Source: an uncultured Blautia sp.
GTDB taxonomy: Bacteria; Bacillota; Clostridia; Lachnospirales; Lachnospiraceae
Direction of reading: 5' to 3'
Length of the DNA stretch: 64,000 nucleotides
Assembly: GCA_900540785.1 (NCBI GenBank)
Contig: UQHF01000007.1
Coordinates: forward strand, 50,086 to 114,085
Shown: piece by piece, positions 26,987 through 36,724 of the stretch
How positions within the stretch are numbered: the stretch's first letter is position 1
Layout of the letters: each line of letters begins with the position of its first letter
Notes under the pieces: generated by a model
What the model saw: the letters and a program-made list of their open reading frames with translations, nothing else
Database searches by the model: none
Told to the model about the DNA's origin: nothing
Translations under genes and position numbers: made by a program

Positions 26987-28906
26987 TTGAAACAGCCAAT
27001 CGTATCTGTCATTATGCCTGTTTATAATGGGGAGACGTACCTCAGACAGTGTCTTGACAGTGTAGTAAACCAAACTTTAAAAGAGATAGAAATTATTTGT
27101 GTGGACGATGGCTCCAGTGACCGTTCTGTTGAAATCCTGAAAGAGTATGCGGCGAAAGATGAGCGTGTGATGGTGCTGCAGCAGGAGAATGCAGGAGCAG
27201 GGGCTGCACGGAACAACGGGCTTTCAAAGGCATCCGGAAAGTATCTTTCTTTTCTGGATTCTGACGATTTTTTTGAGACGGATATGCTGGAAAAGGCAGT
27301 GGAAAAGATTGTGGCAGACAGAGCAGATTTTGTGGTTTTCCGCTGCGACCATTATCTGAATGATACAAATACCTTTAAAAAAGCGGCATATACGCTGAAA
27401 AAACAGACGCTTCCCCCTTATACGCCCTTTAATTTCCGCCAGATCACAGACAATGTATTTAAGGCATTTGTTGGCTGGGCATGGGATAAGGTGTATGACA
27501 GAGAGTTTGTGATGAAGCATAACCTTAAATTCCAGGAGCAGAGGACAAGCAACGATATGCTGTTTGTATTCAGCGCACTCGTTCTCGCAAAAAGGATTAC
27601 CTGGCTTGATACGGTGCTTGCCCACCAGAGAAGAAATAACGGGGAATCTCTTTCCAATACAAGGGAAAAGTCATGGTTCTGTTTTTATAATGCGCTGACA
27701 GCTCTTCGTGATGTACTGAAAGAAAAAGGTCTTTATGAAGAACTGAAAAAGGATTTTGTGAATTATGCCGTTCATTTCAGCCTGTGGAACTTAAATACCA
27801 TCACAGGGGAATGTTATGAGAAGCTTTACACGAAGCTTCGCGAGGAATGGTTCCGGGAACTTGAGGTTACAGGTCACGATGAGGATTACTTCTATAATAA
27901 AGAGGAGTATAAACAGCTTGCAGATATTTTAAGATACGATTTTAAAGAGTATAATACAAAAATTTCTGTTGTGATTCCTGTTTATAATGCGGAAAAATAT
28001 ATCCGTCAGTGCCTTGACAGCATTCTTACAAAGCAGAAGATTTCTCTGGAGGTGATCTGCGTGGACGACTGTTCCACAGACGGAACGCCTGCGATCTTAA
28101 ACGAATATGAAGAAAAATATGAAAATGTGCAGGTAATCCGAAACGAGACGAATCTGTATGCGGGAACCTGCAGAAATAAAGGACTTATGGCTGCAAAAGG
28201 GCAGTATGTACATTTTCTTGATTCCGATGATTATGTTGTGGACAATGTGTATGAAAAGCTGTACACTCTTGCAAAGGAGAATGACCTTGACTGGCTGAAG
28301 ACAACGGCAGAAGGCTTTGATGATGAAACAGGAAAAACAGTGCCGAATCCCAGATATACGATGGATAAGATGTATAAGGGATTTGATGAGACACTTCTTG
28401 ATTTTCAGCATTTTCCAAAGAAATTTCTGGAGTGTATGGCAGTTGTTCCGTGGAACGGAATTTATAAGAGGCAGTTTCTTCTGGAAAAGAATATCCGTTT
28501 CAACAGCCTTTTCTGTGTAAACGACCGTTCCTTTTTCGTAGATACCTGCGTAAAGGGTGAGCGTATGATGATCACAAGGGAAAAAATTGTACGCCACAGA
28601 ATGAATGTCAGCGGTTCTCTTGTAATGAAGCGGGCGCAGCATTTTGACTGTCAGTTTGAATCCTATTATATTATGCAGAGAATCTGTGATGAAAATCATG
28701 TAAATGACAGAGTACGTTTTGAAGTTCTGGAGCATGAAATGTATGATATTTTTATGTGGTACAAGAAGTTTCTGGACCAGGGAATTGAAGTGGAGCGTCT
28801 GAAGCAGGATATGAAAACATTTCTTGGGAAACAGGATATTGCTTATTTTGAAAAATATGGAACAAAGAGTCGCTGGCTGAAATTCCGCGATCTGGCAGGA
28901 GTTTAA
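26987..28906 (+). CDS. Bifunctional glycosyltransferase with two family 2 domains
   Basis: About 639 residues. The first GT2 domain (residues 4-230) has [22 protein letters not shown] and FLDSDDFF; the second (from about 325) has KISVVIPVYNA, VICVDDCSTDG and FLDSDDYV. Both keep the DxD metal motif, so both are probably active and add two residues in turn. I choose TTG 26987 because AGGAGG at 26974-26979 is 7 bases away and the GT2 fold then begins as in its neighbours; ATG 26954 is possible. The second domain closely resembles the protein at 34414. Confidence 0.9.
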   Translation: MKQPIVSVIMPVYNGETYLRQCLDSVVNQTLKEIEIICVDDGSSDRSVEILKEYAAKDERVMVLQQENAGAGAARNNGLSKASGKYLSFLDSDDFFETDMLEKAVEKIVADRADFVVFRCDHYLNDTNTFKKAAYTLKKQTLPPYTPFNFRQITDNVFKAFVGWAWDKVYDREFVMKHNLKFQEQRTSNDMLFVFSALVLAKRITWLDTVLAHQRRNNGESLSNTREKSWFCFYNALTALRDVLKEKGLYEELKKDFVNYAVHFSLWNLNTITGECYEKLYTKLREEWFRELEVTGHDEDYFYNKEEYKQLADILRYDFKEYNTKISVVIPVYNAEKYIRQCLDSILTKQKISLEVICVDDCSTDGTPAILNEYEEKYENVQVIRNETNLYAGTCRNKGLMAAKGQYVHFLDSDDYVVDNVYEKLYTLAKENDLDWLKTTAEGFDDETGKTVPNPRYTMDKMYKGFDETLLDFQHFPKKFLECMAVVPWNGIYKRQFLLEKNIRFNSLFCVNDRSFFVDTCVKGERMMITREKIVRHRMNVSGSLVMKRAQHFDCQFESYYIMQRICDENHVNDRVRFEVLEHEMYDIFMWYKKFLDQGIEVERLKQDMKTFLGKQDIAYFEKYGTKSRWLKFRDLAGV

Positions 28907-28943
28907 ATTAAGATTCGGGCAAAGCCCGGTTAAGGAGAAATAA

Positions 28944-30080
28944 ATGGCAAAAGTATCAATCATTATACCAACTTATAATGTAGAAATGTATCTTGTGGAG
29001 TGTATGGAAAGCGTTGTTCGTCAGACACTTCACGATATAGAAATTATCTGTATCAACGATGGTTCCACTGACAGCTCTTTGGAGATCCTGAAGCGCTATG
29101 CAGAGAAAGATGACCGTATCATTATTGTAGATAAAGAAAACGGCGGATACGGAATCGGAATGAATATCGGTCTTGATAAGGCGACCGGCGAGTACATCGG
29201 AATTGTAGAGCCGGACGATTTTGTGCCGGTAACGATGTATGAAGATCTGTATCAGGTTGCCAAAGAAAATGATCTTGATTTTGTAAAGGCTGATTTTTAC
29301 CGCTTTAAGCGTGATGATGAAACGGGAGATATGGAGCTTACCTACAATCATCTTTCAGAAGAAAAATCAGACTATAACAAGGTATTTAATCCATCTCAGA
29401 CGCCTGAGGCAATTAATTATATTATGAACACATGGAGCGGAATTTATAAGAAGGAATTTCTTGATGAATACGGCATTCGCCACAATGAAACTCCTGGCGC
29501 TTCTTTCCAGGATAACGGATTTTTCTTCCAGACCTTTGCTTTTGCAAAGAGGGCTATGATTATAGATAAGCCGTATTATATGAACAGAAGAGATAATCCC
29601 AATTCTTCTGTTCACAGCAGGGACAAGGTTTACTGCGTAAATGTGGAGTATGATTATATTCGTGAAATTTTAATGGAACATCCAAAAGTATGGGAAAAAT
29701 TCAAATACGTTTACTGGAGAAAAAAATATTCCAATTATATATTTACGATCAATCGTATTGGAAATGAATATAAGAGAGAATATATACACTGTATTTCAGC
29801 GGAATTTAAGCGGGCAGAACAGCTTGGTGAGCTGAGAAAAAGCGAATTTACTCCTACACAGTGGTCAGGAGTGCAGTTCCTTATGAATGATCCGGACGGA
29901 TTTTATTACAGCCGGATCACTTCCGGCTCAAAGGCAAGTAATGCAGCCGTTGCGGCAGCAGCTATGGAAGTTCAGAAAATCAAAAACTCCAATTCCTATA
30001 AGCTGGGATTTGCCCTTACGAGTATTCCGAGAAAGATTAAGAAAAAGCTGAAAGCTCTGAAAAAGAAACTGAAAAGTTAA
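28944..30080 (+). CDS. Family 2 glycosyltransferase
   Basis: 378 residues. GT2 domain at 1-110 with AKVSIIIPTYNVEMYL, IICINDGSTDSSL and EYIGIVEPDDFV, where EPDD takes the place of the usual DxDD. The C-terminus ends in SNSYKLGFALTSIPRKIKKKL, a basic amphipathic tail that should hold it to the membrane. AAGGAG precedes the ATG. It belongs to the same GT family (WcaA/CapI-like) as others in the locus; the donor is unknown. Confidence 0.88.
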   Translation: MAKVSIIIPTYNVEMYLVECMESVVRQTLHDIEIICINDGSTDSSLEILKRYAEKDDRIIIVDKENGGYGIGMNIGLDKATGEYIGIVEPDDFVPVTMYEDLYQVAKENDLDFVKADFYRFKRDDETGDMELTYNHLSEEKSDYNKVFNPSQTPEAINYIMNTWSGIYKKEFLDEYGIRHNETPGASFQDNGFFFQTFAFAKRAMIIDKPYYMNRRDNPNSSVHSRDKVYCVNVEYDYIREILMEHPKVWEKFKYVYWRKKYSNYIFTINRIGNEYKREYIHCISAEFKRAEQLGELRKSEFTPTQWSGVQFLMNDPDGFYYSRITSGSKASNAAVAAAAMEVQKIKNSNSYKLGFALTSIPRKIKKKLKALKKKLKS

Positions 30081-30110
30081 GAGACCGGATTTTAACAGCA
30101 GGAGGCGGTT

Positions 30111-32453
30111 ATGACGAAAGTATCGGTGATCATACCTGTATATAACGCAGAAAAATATCTGGAGAAGTGTCTGGAAAGTCTTCTCTGCCAGACGCTTCAG
30201 GAAATGGAACTCATTTGTGTGGATGACGGTTCTTCAGACAGCTCTCCTGAAATTTTGAAAAGATTTCAGGAGAGAGACGAAAGAGTACGCATTCTGACAC
30301 AGGAAAATCAGTACGCGGGAGTTGCCAGAAATAACGGAATGAAAGAAGCGAAGGGAGAATATCTTCTGTTCCTCGACGCAGATGATTTTTTTGAGGAAAC
30401 CCTTCTTGAAAAAACGTATCTTCAGGGCAAAAAAGAGGAAGCAGATATTGTTCTGTTCGGCGCAAAGCAGTATAATGAGAAAACGGGCAGCGTTTCAAAG
30501 GCGCCCTGGTACTTTAAAAGAGATGCGCTTCCTGAGGAAAATCCTTTTTCCGGAAAAACGCAGGATACAGATGTTTTTGCTCTTGTAACGCCGGCTCCCT
30601 GGACAAAGCTTTTCAGGAGAGAATTTGTGGAAGCGCAGGGACTTTCTTTTCAGGGGCTTCAGAACAGCAACGATGTGTATTTTGTGCTGACGGCGCTTGC
30701 TCTCGCAGAGAAAATTACGTATGTGGACGAAGATCTTGTATTTTACAGAGTAGGAATGAAGGAAAGCCTTCAGGGAAGCAAAAGCCTTTATCCTGACTGT
30801 TTTATAAAGGCGTATGCAGGCGTATATCGCGAGCTGAAAAAAAGAGGGATTTATGAAGGATACGAAAAAGGTTTTCTGAATATTCTTCTGTCCGGCTGTG
30901 CCCACAATCTTCGTACAGTGGAGAGCTGGGAGATAAGGCGGCGTATTTGCGGGCGTATGGAAGAGCCGGAGTTTACGGAAATGGGACTTATGGATCATCA
31001 GAAGGAATATTTCCGCAGAAAAGAAGACTTTGTTTTTGTAAAGGGGATTTTAAATGCCTTTGAATGGGAGGCGCAGCATCAGAAGAGACTTCTGCCAACA
31101 GAGCCTGTGATTGTAAGGAAGGCGGAGGCTGATATGGGAATCCCCAGAGTTTCCGTCATTATTCCCGTTTATAATGTGGAAAAATATTTAAGAGAATGTC
31201 TGGATTCTATCGTGAACCAGACTCTTGGTGAAATAGAGATCATCTGCGTGAATGACGGCTCCACAGACAATTCTCTGGAAATTTTAAGAGAGTACGGAGA
31301 GAGAGACAGTCGTATTACGATCATCTCCCAGGAAAACAGAGGGATTTCAAGCGCCAGAAATCATGGCGCGGAGGTTGCCACCGGAGAATATTTTTATTTT
31401 ATGGACGGGGACGACATTCTGGAAAGAGACGCGCTTTCCAAGCTTTATAAACTCAGTGAGGAAAAGGCTCTGGATGTGCTCTATTTCGACGGGGAAAGCT
31501 TTTTTGAGACAGAAGAGCTGAGGGAGACAAAGAAGAATTATATTACGTATTATACAAGAACGGGAGATTATTCCCGTGTTATGACAGGGCCTCAGATGCT
31601 TCACGAAATGATTCTTGCAGATGAGTACCGTTCCTCTCTCTGTCTTCAGTTTATCAGTTCCGTACATTACAGACAGGAAAATCTCCGGTTTGAGGAGGGA
31701 ATTACAGGGGAGGATAATATTTTTACCTTCCAGTGTATCATGCCTGCCCATCGTGTATATCATACGAAAGAGGTGTTTTTCCATCGAAGAGTACGCGGAA
31801 ACTCTGTTATGACTTCGGCAGGAAAATTTGAGCAGGTATATGGATTTTTTGCCGGCTATCTTGCTATTGAAAAGGCGTTTCGTGACAACCGGCTGGAGCC
31901 GGAGGACGCGGAAGGACTTTCTATGCTTGTCAGACTTCGTCTTCGCCTTACAAGAAAACTTTATCGCGATCTGGAACCGGAGTATAAGCTTTGCTTTGAA
32001 GCGATGAAACCTGAGGAAAAAACGTATTTCCTCATGCTTGTAAAGGATTATGACGACAGTTTTGTAAAAGAGGAAGAGCTGCGTGAAAAATACAGACAGG
32101 TCTGCAGGGAAAAGACAGAACGTGGGGAAGAAATTCATACGCTTCGCCGTGAAAAACAGGAGCGTGGAGAAGAAATCCGTACACTTCGCCGCGAAAAGCA
32201 GGAGCGAGGAGAGGAAATCCGTACACTTCGCCGTGAAAAGCAGGAGCGGGGAAATGAAATCCGCCGTCAGGAGCAGGAAATAAAGACTCTGGAAAAAGAA
32301 AGAGAGCAGCTTAAAAAGCAGAGGGAGGCTCTGGAAAAAGAAAAGGCGGGACTTGAGAGGACTGTTGCTTCTATCAGGGCATCTTTTTCCTACCGGTTTG
32401 GAAGGGCAGTTACAAAACCGTTCCGCTGGATAAAGAGACGGCTGAAAGCTTAA
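30111..32453 (+). CDS. Bifunctional GT2 glycosyltransferase with a repeat-built coiled coil
   Basis: 780 residues. Two GT2 domains: residues 1-230 ([29 protein letters not shown]) and about 344-570 ([29 protein letters not shown]). After these, residues 660-760 form an uninterrupted charged coiled coil that contains 14-residue repeats (two heptads each) with the core [14 protein letters not shown], then a basic tail [16 protein letters not shown]. Both DxD motifs are intact. The coiled coil may set spacing or oligomer state, as coiled-coil rulers do in some O-antigen systems. Confidence 0.9.
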   Translation: MTKVSVIIPVYNAEKYLEKCLESLLCQTLQEMELICVDDGSSDSSPEILKRFQERDERVRILTQENQYAGVARNNGMKEAKGEYLLFLDADDFFEETLLEKTYLQGKKEEADIVLFGAKQYNEKTGSVSKAPWYFKRDALPEENPFSGKTQDTDVFALVTPAPWTKLFRREFVEAQGLSFQGLQNSNDVYFVLTALALAEKITYVDEDLVFYRVGMKESLQGSKSLYPDCFIKAYAGVYRELKKRGIYEGYEKGFLNILLSGCAHNLRTVESWEIRRRICGRMEEPEFTEMGLMDHQKEYFRRKEDFVFVKGILNAFEWEAQHQKRLLPTEPVIVRKAEADMGIPRVSVIIPVYNVEKYLRECLDSIVNQTLGEIEIICVNDGSTDNSLEILREYGERDSRITIISQENRGISSARNHGAEVATGEYFYFMDGDDILERDALSKLYKLSEEKALDVLYFDGESFFETEELRETKKNYITYYTRTGDYSRVMTGPQMLHEMILADEYRSSLCLQFISSVHYRQENLRFEEGITGEDNIFTFQCIMPAHRVYHTKEVFFHRRVRGNSVMTSAGKFEQVYGFFAGYLAIEKAFRDNRLEPEDAEGLSMLVRLRLRLTRKLYRDLEPEYKLCFEAMKPEEKTYFLMLVKDYDDSFVKEEELREKYRQVCREKTERGEEIHTLRREKQERGEEIRTLRREKQERGEEIRTLRREKQERGNEIRRQEQEIKTLEKEREQLKKQREALEKEKAGLERTVASIRASFSYRFGRAVTKPFRWIKRRLKA
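32106..32273 (+). repeat. Four tandem 42-bp coding repeats
   Basis: Units at 32106-32147, 32148-32189, 32190-32231 and a diverged 32232-32273, each encoding 14 residues around [14 protein letters not shown]. Units 2 and 3 encode identical peptides. Near-identical tandem units of two heptads allow copy number to change by slippage without breaking the frame. Confidence 0.85.
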
Positions 32454-32478
32454 CAAGATAAAGGATAAGTGTGAGAAA

Positions 32479-32895
32479 ATGAAAAGAGTGATTACCTACG
32501 GCACATTTGACCTGCTTCATTACGGGCATATCAATCTTCTGCGCCGTGCAAAGCAGCTTGGTGATTACCTCATAGTGGCGCTCTCTACAGATGAGTTTAA
32601 CTGGAGAGAGAAACAGAAGAAATGCTACTTCTCTTATGAAGAGAGAAAACAGCTTCTGGAGGCAATCCGCTATGTGGACCTTGTGATTCCGGAGGAGGGC
32701 TGGGAGCAGAAGCGTACAGATGTGAAGGAGTATCATGTAGATACTTTTGTTATGGGAGACGATTGGAAGGGGAAATTTGATTTTCTGGAGGAAGAGGGCT
32801 GCGAGGTAGTATATTTGCCCAGGACTCCGGAGATTTCAACAACACAGATAAAAAGTGATTTAAACAGAAAAACAGGAGCAGAGCATGAATCATGA
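32479..32895 (+). CDS. tagD: Glycerol-3-phosphate cytidylyltransferase
   Basis: 138 residues, the usual TagD length. [21 protein letters not shown] carries the HxGH nucleotide-transfer motif (given by residues 4-24), and [11 protein letters not shown] is the second signature near the C-terminus. It makes CDP-glycerol from CTP and glycerol 3-phosphate in the cytoplasm. CDP-glycerol is the donor for the TagF-like proteins at 39766 and 59474. Its stop overlaps the start of the permease gene. Confidence 0.93.
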   Translation: MKRVITYGTFDLLHYGHINLLRRAKQLGDYLIVALSTDEFNWREKQKKCYFSYEERKQLLEAIRYVDLVIPEEGWEQKRTDVKEYHVDTFVMGDDWKGKFDFLEEEGCEVVYLPRTPEISTTQIKSDLNRKTGAEHES

Positions 32896-33674
32896 AGCGT
32901 TTCAAGAGTGATTTTAAAAAGTATTTTGCCTATGCGAAATTTTCAGCAAGGTCAGATTTGAAGTCTGAGGTTGCCAGTTCTTACCTGAACTGGCTGTGGT
33001 GGGTTCTGGACCCCATGCTTTTTATGCTGGTCTACACCTTTATTGCCCAGATTGTATTTCGAAGTAATGTGCAGTATTTTCCTATTTTTGTATTTGTGGG
33101 TCTGACACTCTGGGATTTCTTTAATAAGACAGTGCAGGGCAGTGTAAAAATGGTGAGAAATAACAGCGCCATTGTATCCAAAGTGTATATTCCGAAATTT
33201 ATTCTGATTCTTCAGAGAATGATGGTAAACGGGTTTAAAATGCTTGTTTCCTTCTCTCTGATCGTAGTCATGATGATTATTTTTCAGGTTCCCGTTACAT
33301 TGAAAGTGTTCTATCTGATCCCAATTATGATAGTTCTGGCTTTGTTTACTTTTGGACTGAGCTGTATTGTACTTCATTTTGGTGTTTTTGTAGACGATCT
33401 TTATAATGTGACTATCGTAATCCTCCGTCTTATGTTTTATATGTCCGGTATTTTTTATTCTATCGGAGATCGTCTGGAGGGTACTTTAAGGAGCGTTCTT
33501 CTGTACTGCAATCCTGTTTCCATGCTGATTGAGTCTGCAAGAATGTGCGTTTTATATTCTTCCACGCCGTACAGAAAGCTGATCGTTCTGTGGGGAGTGA
33601 TTTCGGTGATTCTGTGCATTATTGGTGTGCGGACAATTTACAAATATGAAAACAGTTATGTAAAGGTGATGTAA
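32892..33674 (+). CDS. ABC-2 type polysaccharide/teichoic acid export permease (TagG-like)
   Basis: 260 residues with six hydrophobic helices and the ABC-2 signature of polysaccharide exporters: an N-terminal amphipathic stretch, [35 protein letters not shown] and the late [13 protein letters not shown]. Together with the ATPase at 33677 it forms an exporter that flips a completed, lipid-linked polymer. It overlaps tagD by 4 bases. Confidence 0.92.
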   Translation: MKRFKSDFKKYFAYAKFSARSDLKSEVASSYLNWLWWVLDPMLFMLVYTFIAQIVFRSNVQYFPIFVFVGLTLWDFFNKTVQGSVKMVRNNSAIVSKVYIPKFILILQRMMVNGFKMLVSFSLIVVMMIIFQVPVTLKVFYLIPIMIVLALFTFGLSCIVLHFGVFVDDLYNVTIVILRLMFYMSGIFYSIGDRLEGTLRSVLLYCNPVSMLIESARMCVLYSSTPYRKLIVLWGVISVILCIIGVRTIYKYENSYVKVM

Positions 33675-33676
33675 TT

Positions 33677-34408
33677 ATGGAACGGGAAATTGCATTAGAG
33701 GTAAAGGATCTTCATATCAGTTATAAATGTCTGAAGTCTTTTTCCATTAAAAAAAGTCTGCTTCATCTGAAAAAAGCAGATGCAAAAGTATACGAGGCAG
33801 TAAGAGGTGTAAGCTTCTCTGTGCCAAAGGGAGAAATTCTTGGAATTGTAGGGAAAAATGGAAGCGGAAAGTCTACTATGCTCCGTGCCATCGCGGGGAT
33901 TTTTTCTCCGGATACAGGAACAATAGACCTGAAAGGAAACTCCGTGTCCCTTCTTTCTATCGGTGTGGGATTCCAGCCAAAGCTTACAGGAAGAGAAAAT
34001 ATTATCCTTTCCGGTATGCTTCTTGGTTTTTCTGAGGAACAGGTCCGTGCGAAAATGGATGAGATCATAGAGTTTGCGAACCTTGGGGAGTTTATTGATA
34101 TGCCGGTAAAAACATATTCAAGCGGTATGCACTCCAAGCTGGCGTTTTCCATTACTGCGATCCTGGAAGCAGATATTATGCTGATAGATGAGGTGTTAAG
34201 CGTAGGTGACGCCAAATTCAAGAAAAAAAGTTACAATAAAATGAAAGAGCTGATTTCCAATGAAGACAGAACGGTTCTCATTGTTTCACACAGTTCGGAA
34301 ACATTGAAGGAGCTTTGTACAAGCGTGCTCTGGCTTCATGAGGGAGAGATGAAAATGATCGGAAAACCGGAGGAGGTTCTTCCGGCTTACGATGAGTTTA
34401 TGAGCTGA
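33677..34408 (+). CDS. ABC polysaccharide/teichoic acid export ATPase (TagH-like)
   Basis: 243 residues. Walker A GIVGKNGSGKSTML near residue 57, the Q-loop segment SIGVGFQPKLTGRENI, signature motif TYSSGMHSKLAFSI and Walker B DIMLIDEVLSVGD, followed by VSHSSETLKELC. It lacks the long C-terminal extension of Bacillus TagH and any carbohydrate-binding domain, so recognition of a capping group seems unlikely. It powers the permease encoded just upstream. Confidence 0.93.
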   Translation: MEREIALEVKDLHISYKCLKSFSIKKSLLHLKKADAKVYEAVRGVSFSVPKGEILGIVGKNGSGKSTMLRAIAGIFSPDTGTIDLKGNSVSLLSIGVGFQPKLTGRENIILSGMLLGFSEEQVRAKMDEIIEFANLGEFIDMPVKTYSSGMHSKLAFSITAILEADIMLIDEVLSVGDAKFKKKSYNKMKELISNEDRTVLIVSHSSETLKELCTSVLWLHEGEMKMIGKPEEVLPAYDEFMS

Positions 34409-34413
34409 AAAAT

Positions 34414-35427
34414 ATGAGATTAAGTGTGATCATTCCTGTTCACAATGCGGAGGAGTATCTGGGAGAATGTCTGGACAGCGTTCTGACTCAGAGCGTACAG
34501 GATCTTGAGGTGATCTGTGTGGACGATGCTTCCACAGACGCTTCCGCTGCTGTGATCGAGGATTACTGTAAAAAAGACAGCCGTGTGCGGCTGATTAAAA
34601 ATGAGAAGAATCTGTATGCAGGCAGCTGCCGTAATATTGGAATTGAAGCTTCCAGAGGAGAGTATATCCACTTTCTTGACGCAGACGATAAGGTAGAAAA
34701 ATCTGCTTATGAGCGGTATTGGGAGCTTGTGCGCCTGTTTGATCCGGACGTAATAAAGGGACGGGGAATCTGCTTTGACAATGCAACAGGAGAGCTTTGT
34801 GACACGTCTCCTCTTTTAAGCCTCCGGGAGGTGGCAGTGGAAGATATTGAGAAGCCGTTTTCTTTCCGGGAAAATCCGGAGCTTCTTTCTCATGTAAGTG
34901 TGGTTCCCTGGAATGGAATTTACAGAAGAAGCCTTCTGATTGACAAAAATATCCGGTTTAATCATCTTGTCTGCGTCAATGACCGCTCGTTCTTTAATGA
35001 GGTGACAGTTGCGGCGGATACGATTCTGATCACAAATCAGCCCATTGTGAGATACCGAATTAACAACAGCGCTTCTCTGATGGGACGGAGAGCAAGGAAT
35101 TTTTCCTGCCAGTTTGCCTCTTATGAGATTGTGAGGGAACAGTGTGAGAAATATAAGCTTTCGGCGGAAGCAAAGAGGATTGTTCTGGACAGGGAGCTTG
35201 CTGATGTGTTTCTCTGGTACAGAAGATACCGTCAGATTCCGGAAATCCAGGAAGAAATTGAGAGAGAGACAGAAGAATTTGCCATAAAGCTTGACCTTGC
35301 GCCTTTTGGAAGCAGGGTGTCGAAGCTTCGCTGGTATCCGACTTACCTTATGGCTTCCGGAAAAGAGTCTTTTTATAAAAAAGCAGGGCGCAAGGTGAAA
35401 TATGCTCTGAAAAAAATTATAAAATAA
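34414..35427 (+). CDS. Family 2 glycosyltransferase
   Basis: 337 residues. GT2 domain with RLSVIIPVHNAEEYL, VICVDDASTDASA, NLYAGSCRNIGIEA and FLDADDKV. It is strikingly similar to the second domain of the protein at 26987 (NLYAGTCRNKG, VVPWNGIY, CVNDRSFF), which points to duplication and fusion within the locus. The basic tail KKAGRKVKYALKKIIK suggests membrane contact. Its stop is followed by a terminator. Confidence 0.9.
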   Translation: MRLSVIIPVHNAEEYLGECLDSVLTQSVQDLEVICVDDASTDASAAVIEDYCKKDSRVRLIKNEKNLYAGSCRNIGIEASRGEYIHFLDADDKVEKSAYERYWELVRLFDPDVIKGRGICFDNATGELCDTSPLLSLREVAVEDIEKPFSFRENPELLSHVSVVPWNGIYRRSLLIDKNIRFNHLVCVNDRSFFNEVTVAADTILITNQPIVRYRINNSASLMGRRARNFSCQFASYEIVREQCEKYKLSAEAKRIVLDRELADVFLWYRRYRQIPEIQEEIERETEEFAIKLDLAPFGSRVSKLRWYPTYLMASGKESFYKKAGRKVKYALKKIIK

Positions 35428-35428
35428 G

Positions 35429-36490
35429 CTATTTTACGGGAACTCCGCCTTTTGGGTGGAGTTTTTTCTGTGTCACAACGTAAAGCTTCTGGAAATATTT
35501 TGGCTTTCCGTCGCAGATGTTTACAAGGCGGAGCATTTTTTTTCGGGAGCTGTACAGAAACAGCATTCTGTAAATATAATCGTTTAAGAGGGTGGAAAGA
35601 TATGGATTTTCTTTCCAGCGAGGATAATATTGTTCCAGATAATCAAAGGAGCTGTTGATGAGCCTGCATTTTAGCTCTTTTTTTCCTTTTTCGTAGTTTG
35701 TGATGATCTGGCGGAAACGGAACAGAAAATGTTTTACTGTAATGTATTCCAGCTCTTTCTCATAAAGAGGAAGAAGTCCCTCTTTTTCCAGTGAGGATCT
35801 GAGAAAGTCGGAAGCCTTAAAAATATCCATCGTCCCTTCTGTAAGTCCGCTTAAAAATCCAATCCGTTTTCTGTAGGTGTAGAGCGGTTTTTCAACGTAT
35901 CCGATGGAGCCTGCCTTTATCATAAGAAGAAAGGCAACAGGAAGGTCTTCAAAACGGATTCCTTCCGGGAAGAAAAGACCTTCAAAAAGGCTTCGTTTGA
36001 TCAGTTTATCCCAGGGGTAGGGTGAAAAAAGGGCAAGCTGTTCCGGATATTTTTTTACAGAAAAATTCTGTTGTCTGCATGGGCAGGGGCTTACAGAAGC
36101 TTCTCCTGTCTGCTGGCTTTCTTCATAATGAGAAAAGAGGATCAGGTCGTTTTTATCCTGCTCTGCTTTTGCCATGAGTATGGAGCAGGCGTCCGACTCT
36201 ATAAAGTCGTCGCTGTCAATAAACCACACATATTCTCCGGATGCTTTGGAAAAGCCATAATTTCTGGCGTGGCTGACGCCTCTGTTTTCTGTTGTAAAAA
36301 TTTTTATTTTTTCCGGAAAGCGCGCCTTAAAGTCATTTAAAATTTCCGGGCTTTTATCTGTGCTTCCATCATTTACGGCAATGATTTCCATGTCATGAAA
36401 ACTCTGGCACACAAGACTTTCCAGACATGGTGTTAAATAATTTTCTACATTATATACGGGAAGGATAAGGCTGAGCCTGCAGTTTTCCAT
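35429..36490 (-). CDS. Family 2 glycosyltransferase on the opposite strand
   Basis: About 353 residues. GT2 motifs are CRLSLILPVYNVENYL, IIAVNDGSTDKS, GVSHARNYGFSKA and FIDSDDFI. The rest resembles EpsH/CapH-type enzymes. I place the start at ATG 36490, where AGAGGA lies upstream; the longer frame to 36559 runs through the promoter. It is transcribed against its neighbours and its own last codons contain the terminator of the converging gene. Confidence 0.87.
   Translation of the reverse strand: MENCRLSLILPVYNVENYLTPCLESLVCQSFHDMEIIAVNDGSTDKSPEILNDFKARFPEKIKIFTTENRGVSHARNYGFSKASGEYVWFIDSDDFIESDACSILMAKAEQDKNDLILFSHYEESQQTGEASVSPCPCRQQNFSVKKYPEQLALFSPYPWDKLIKRSLFEGLFFPEGIRFEDLPVAFLLMIKAGSIGYVEKPLYTYRKRIGFLSGLTEGTMDIFKASDFLRSSLEKEGLLPLYEKELEYITVKHFLFRFRQIITNYEKGKKELKCRLINSSFDYLEQYYPRWKENPYLSTLLNDYIYRMLFLYSSRKKMLRLVNICDGKPKYFQKLYVVTQKKLHPKGGVPVK
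35441..35466 (+). terminator. Terminator of the GT/TagGH operon, inside the converging gene
   Basis: AACTCCGCC pairs with GGTGGAGTT around a short T/G loop, followed by TTTTTCTG. It lies 14 bases after the stop at 35427 and overlaps the last codons of the minus-strand glycosyltransferase. Confidence 0.8.
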
Positions 36491-36530
36491 GAAGATTCCT
36501 CTTTTCTGATAATAGTATGATGATAATACT

Positions 36531-36559
36531 ATAGTATCAGGGGAAAAAGAACCTTGCAA
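36531..36559 (-). promoter_or_regulatory. Promoter of the minus-strand glycosyltransferase
   Basis: TTGCAA (36554-36559) and TACTAT (36531-36536) with a 17-base spacer on the minus strand. The -10 lies in a perfect 12-bp palindrome ATACTATAGTAT (36525-36536). Confidence 0.55.
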
Positions 36560-36610
36560 GGCAAAAAAATGTGTAAAAAGTATGTAATTTTATAAAAATC
36601 TGTGAAAAAC

Positions 36611-36640
36611 TGGACGGACTCCTATAGAATACGTTATAAT
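36611..36640 (+). promoter_or_regulatory. Promoter of the sugar-phosphate transferase operon
   Basis: TGGACG (36611-36616) and a perfect TATAAT (36635-36640) spaced by 18 bases. It faces rightward, 85 bases before the GTG start at 36725, and is divergent from the promoter at 36531-36559. Confidence 0.6.
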
Positions 36641-36724
36641 AGACAGGTTAAAGGGAAATCTAGTAGAAACTTAGTTTTCGTTATACTAGTAACTATCATG
36701 ATAATAAAAATAAGAGGTAGACCT

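Noticed and set aside
28917..28929. Small CGGGC/GCCCG hairpin between two glycosyltransferase genes as a terminator
   Set aside because: Stem of five pairs and no T run; it lies within an operon.
32083..32283. Repeat-rich frames on both strands over the coiled-coil coding region
   Set aside because: They arise from the 42-bp repeats of the glycosyltransferase gene read in other frames.
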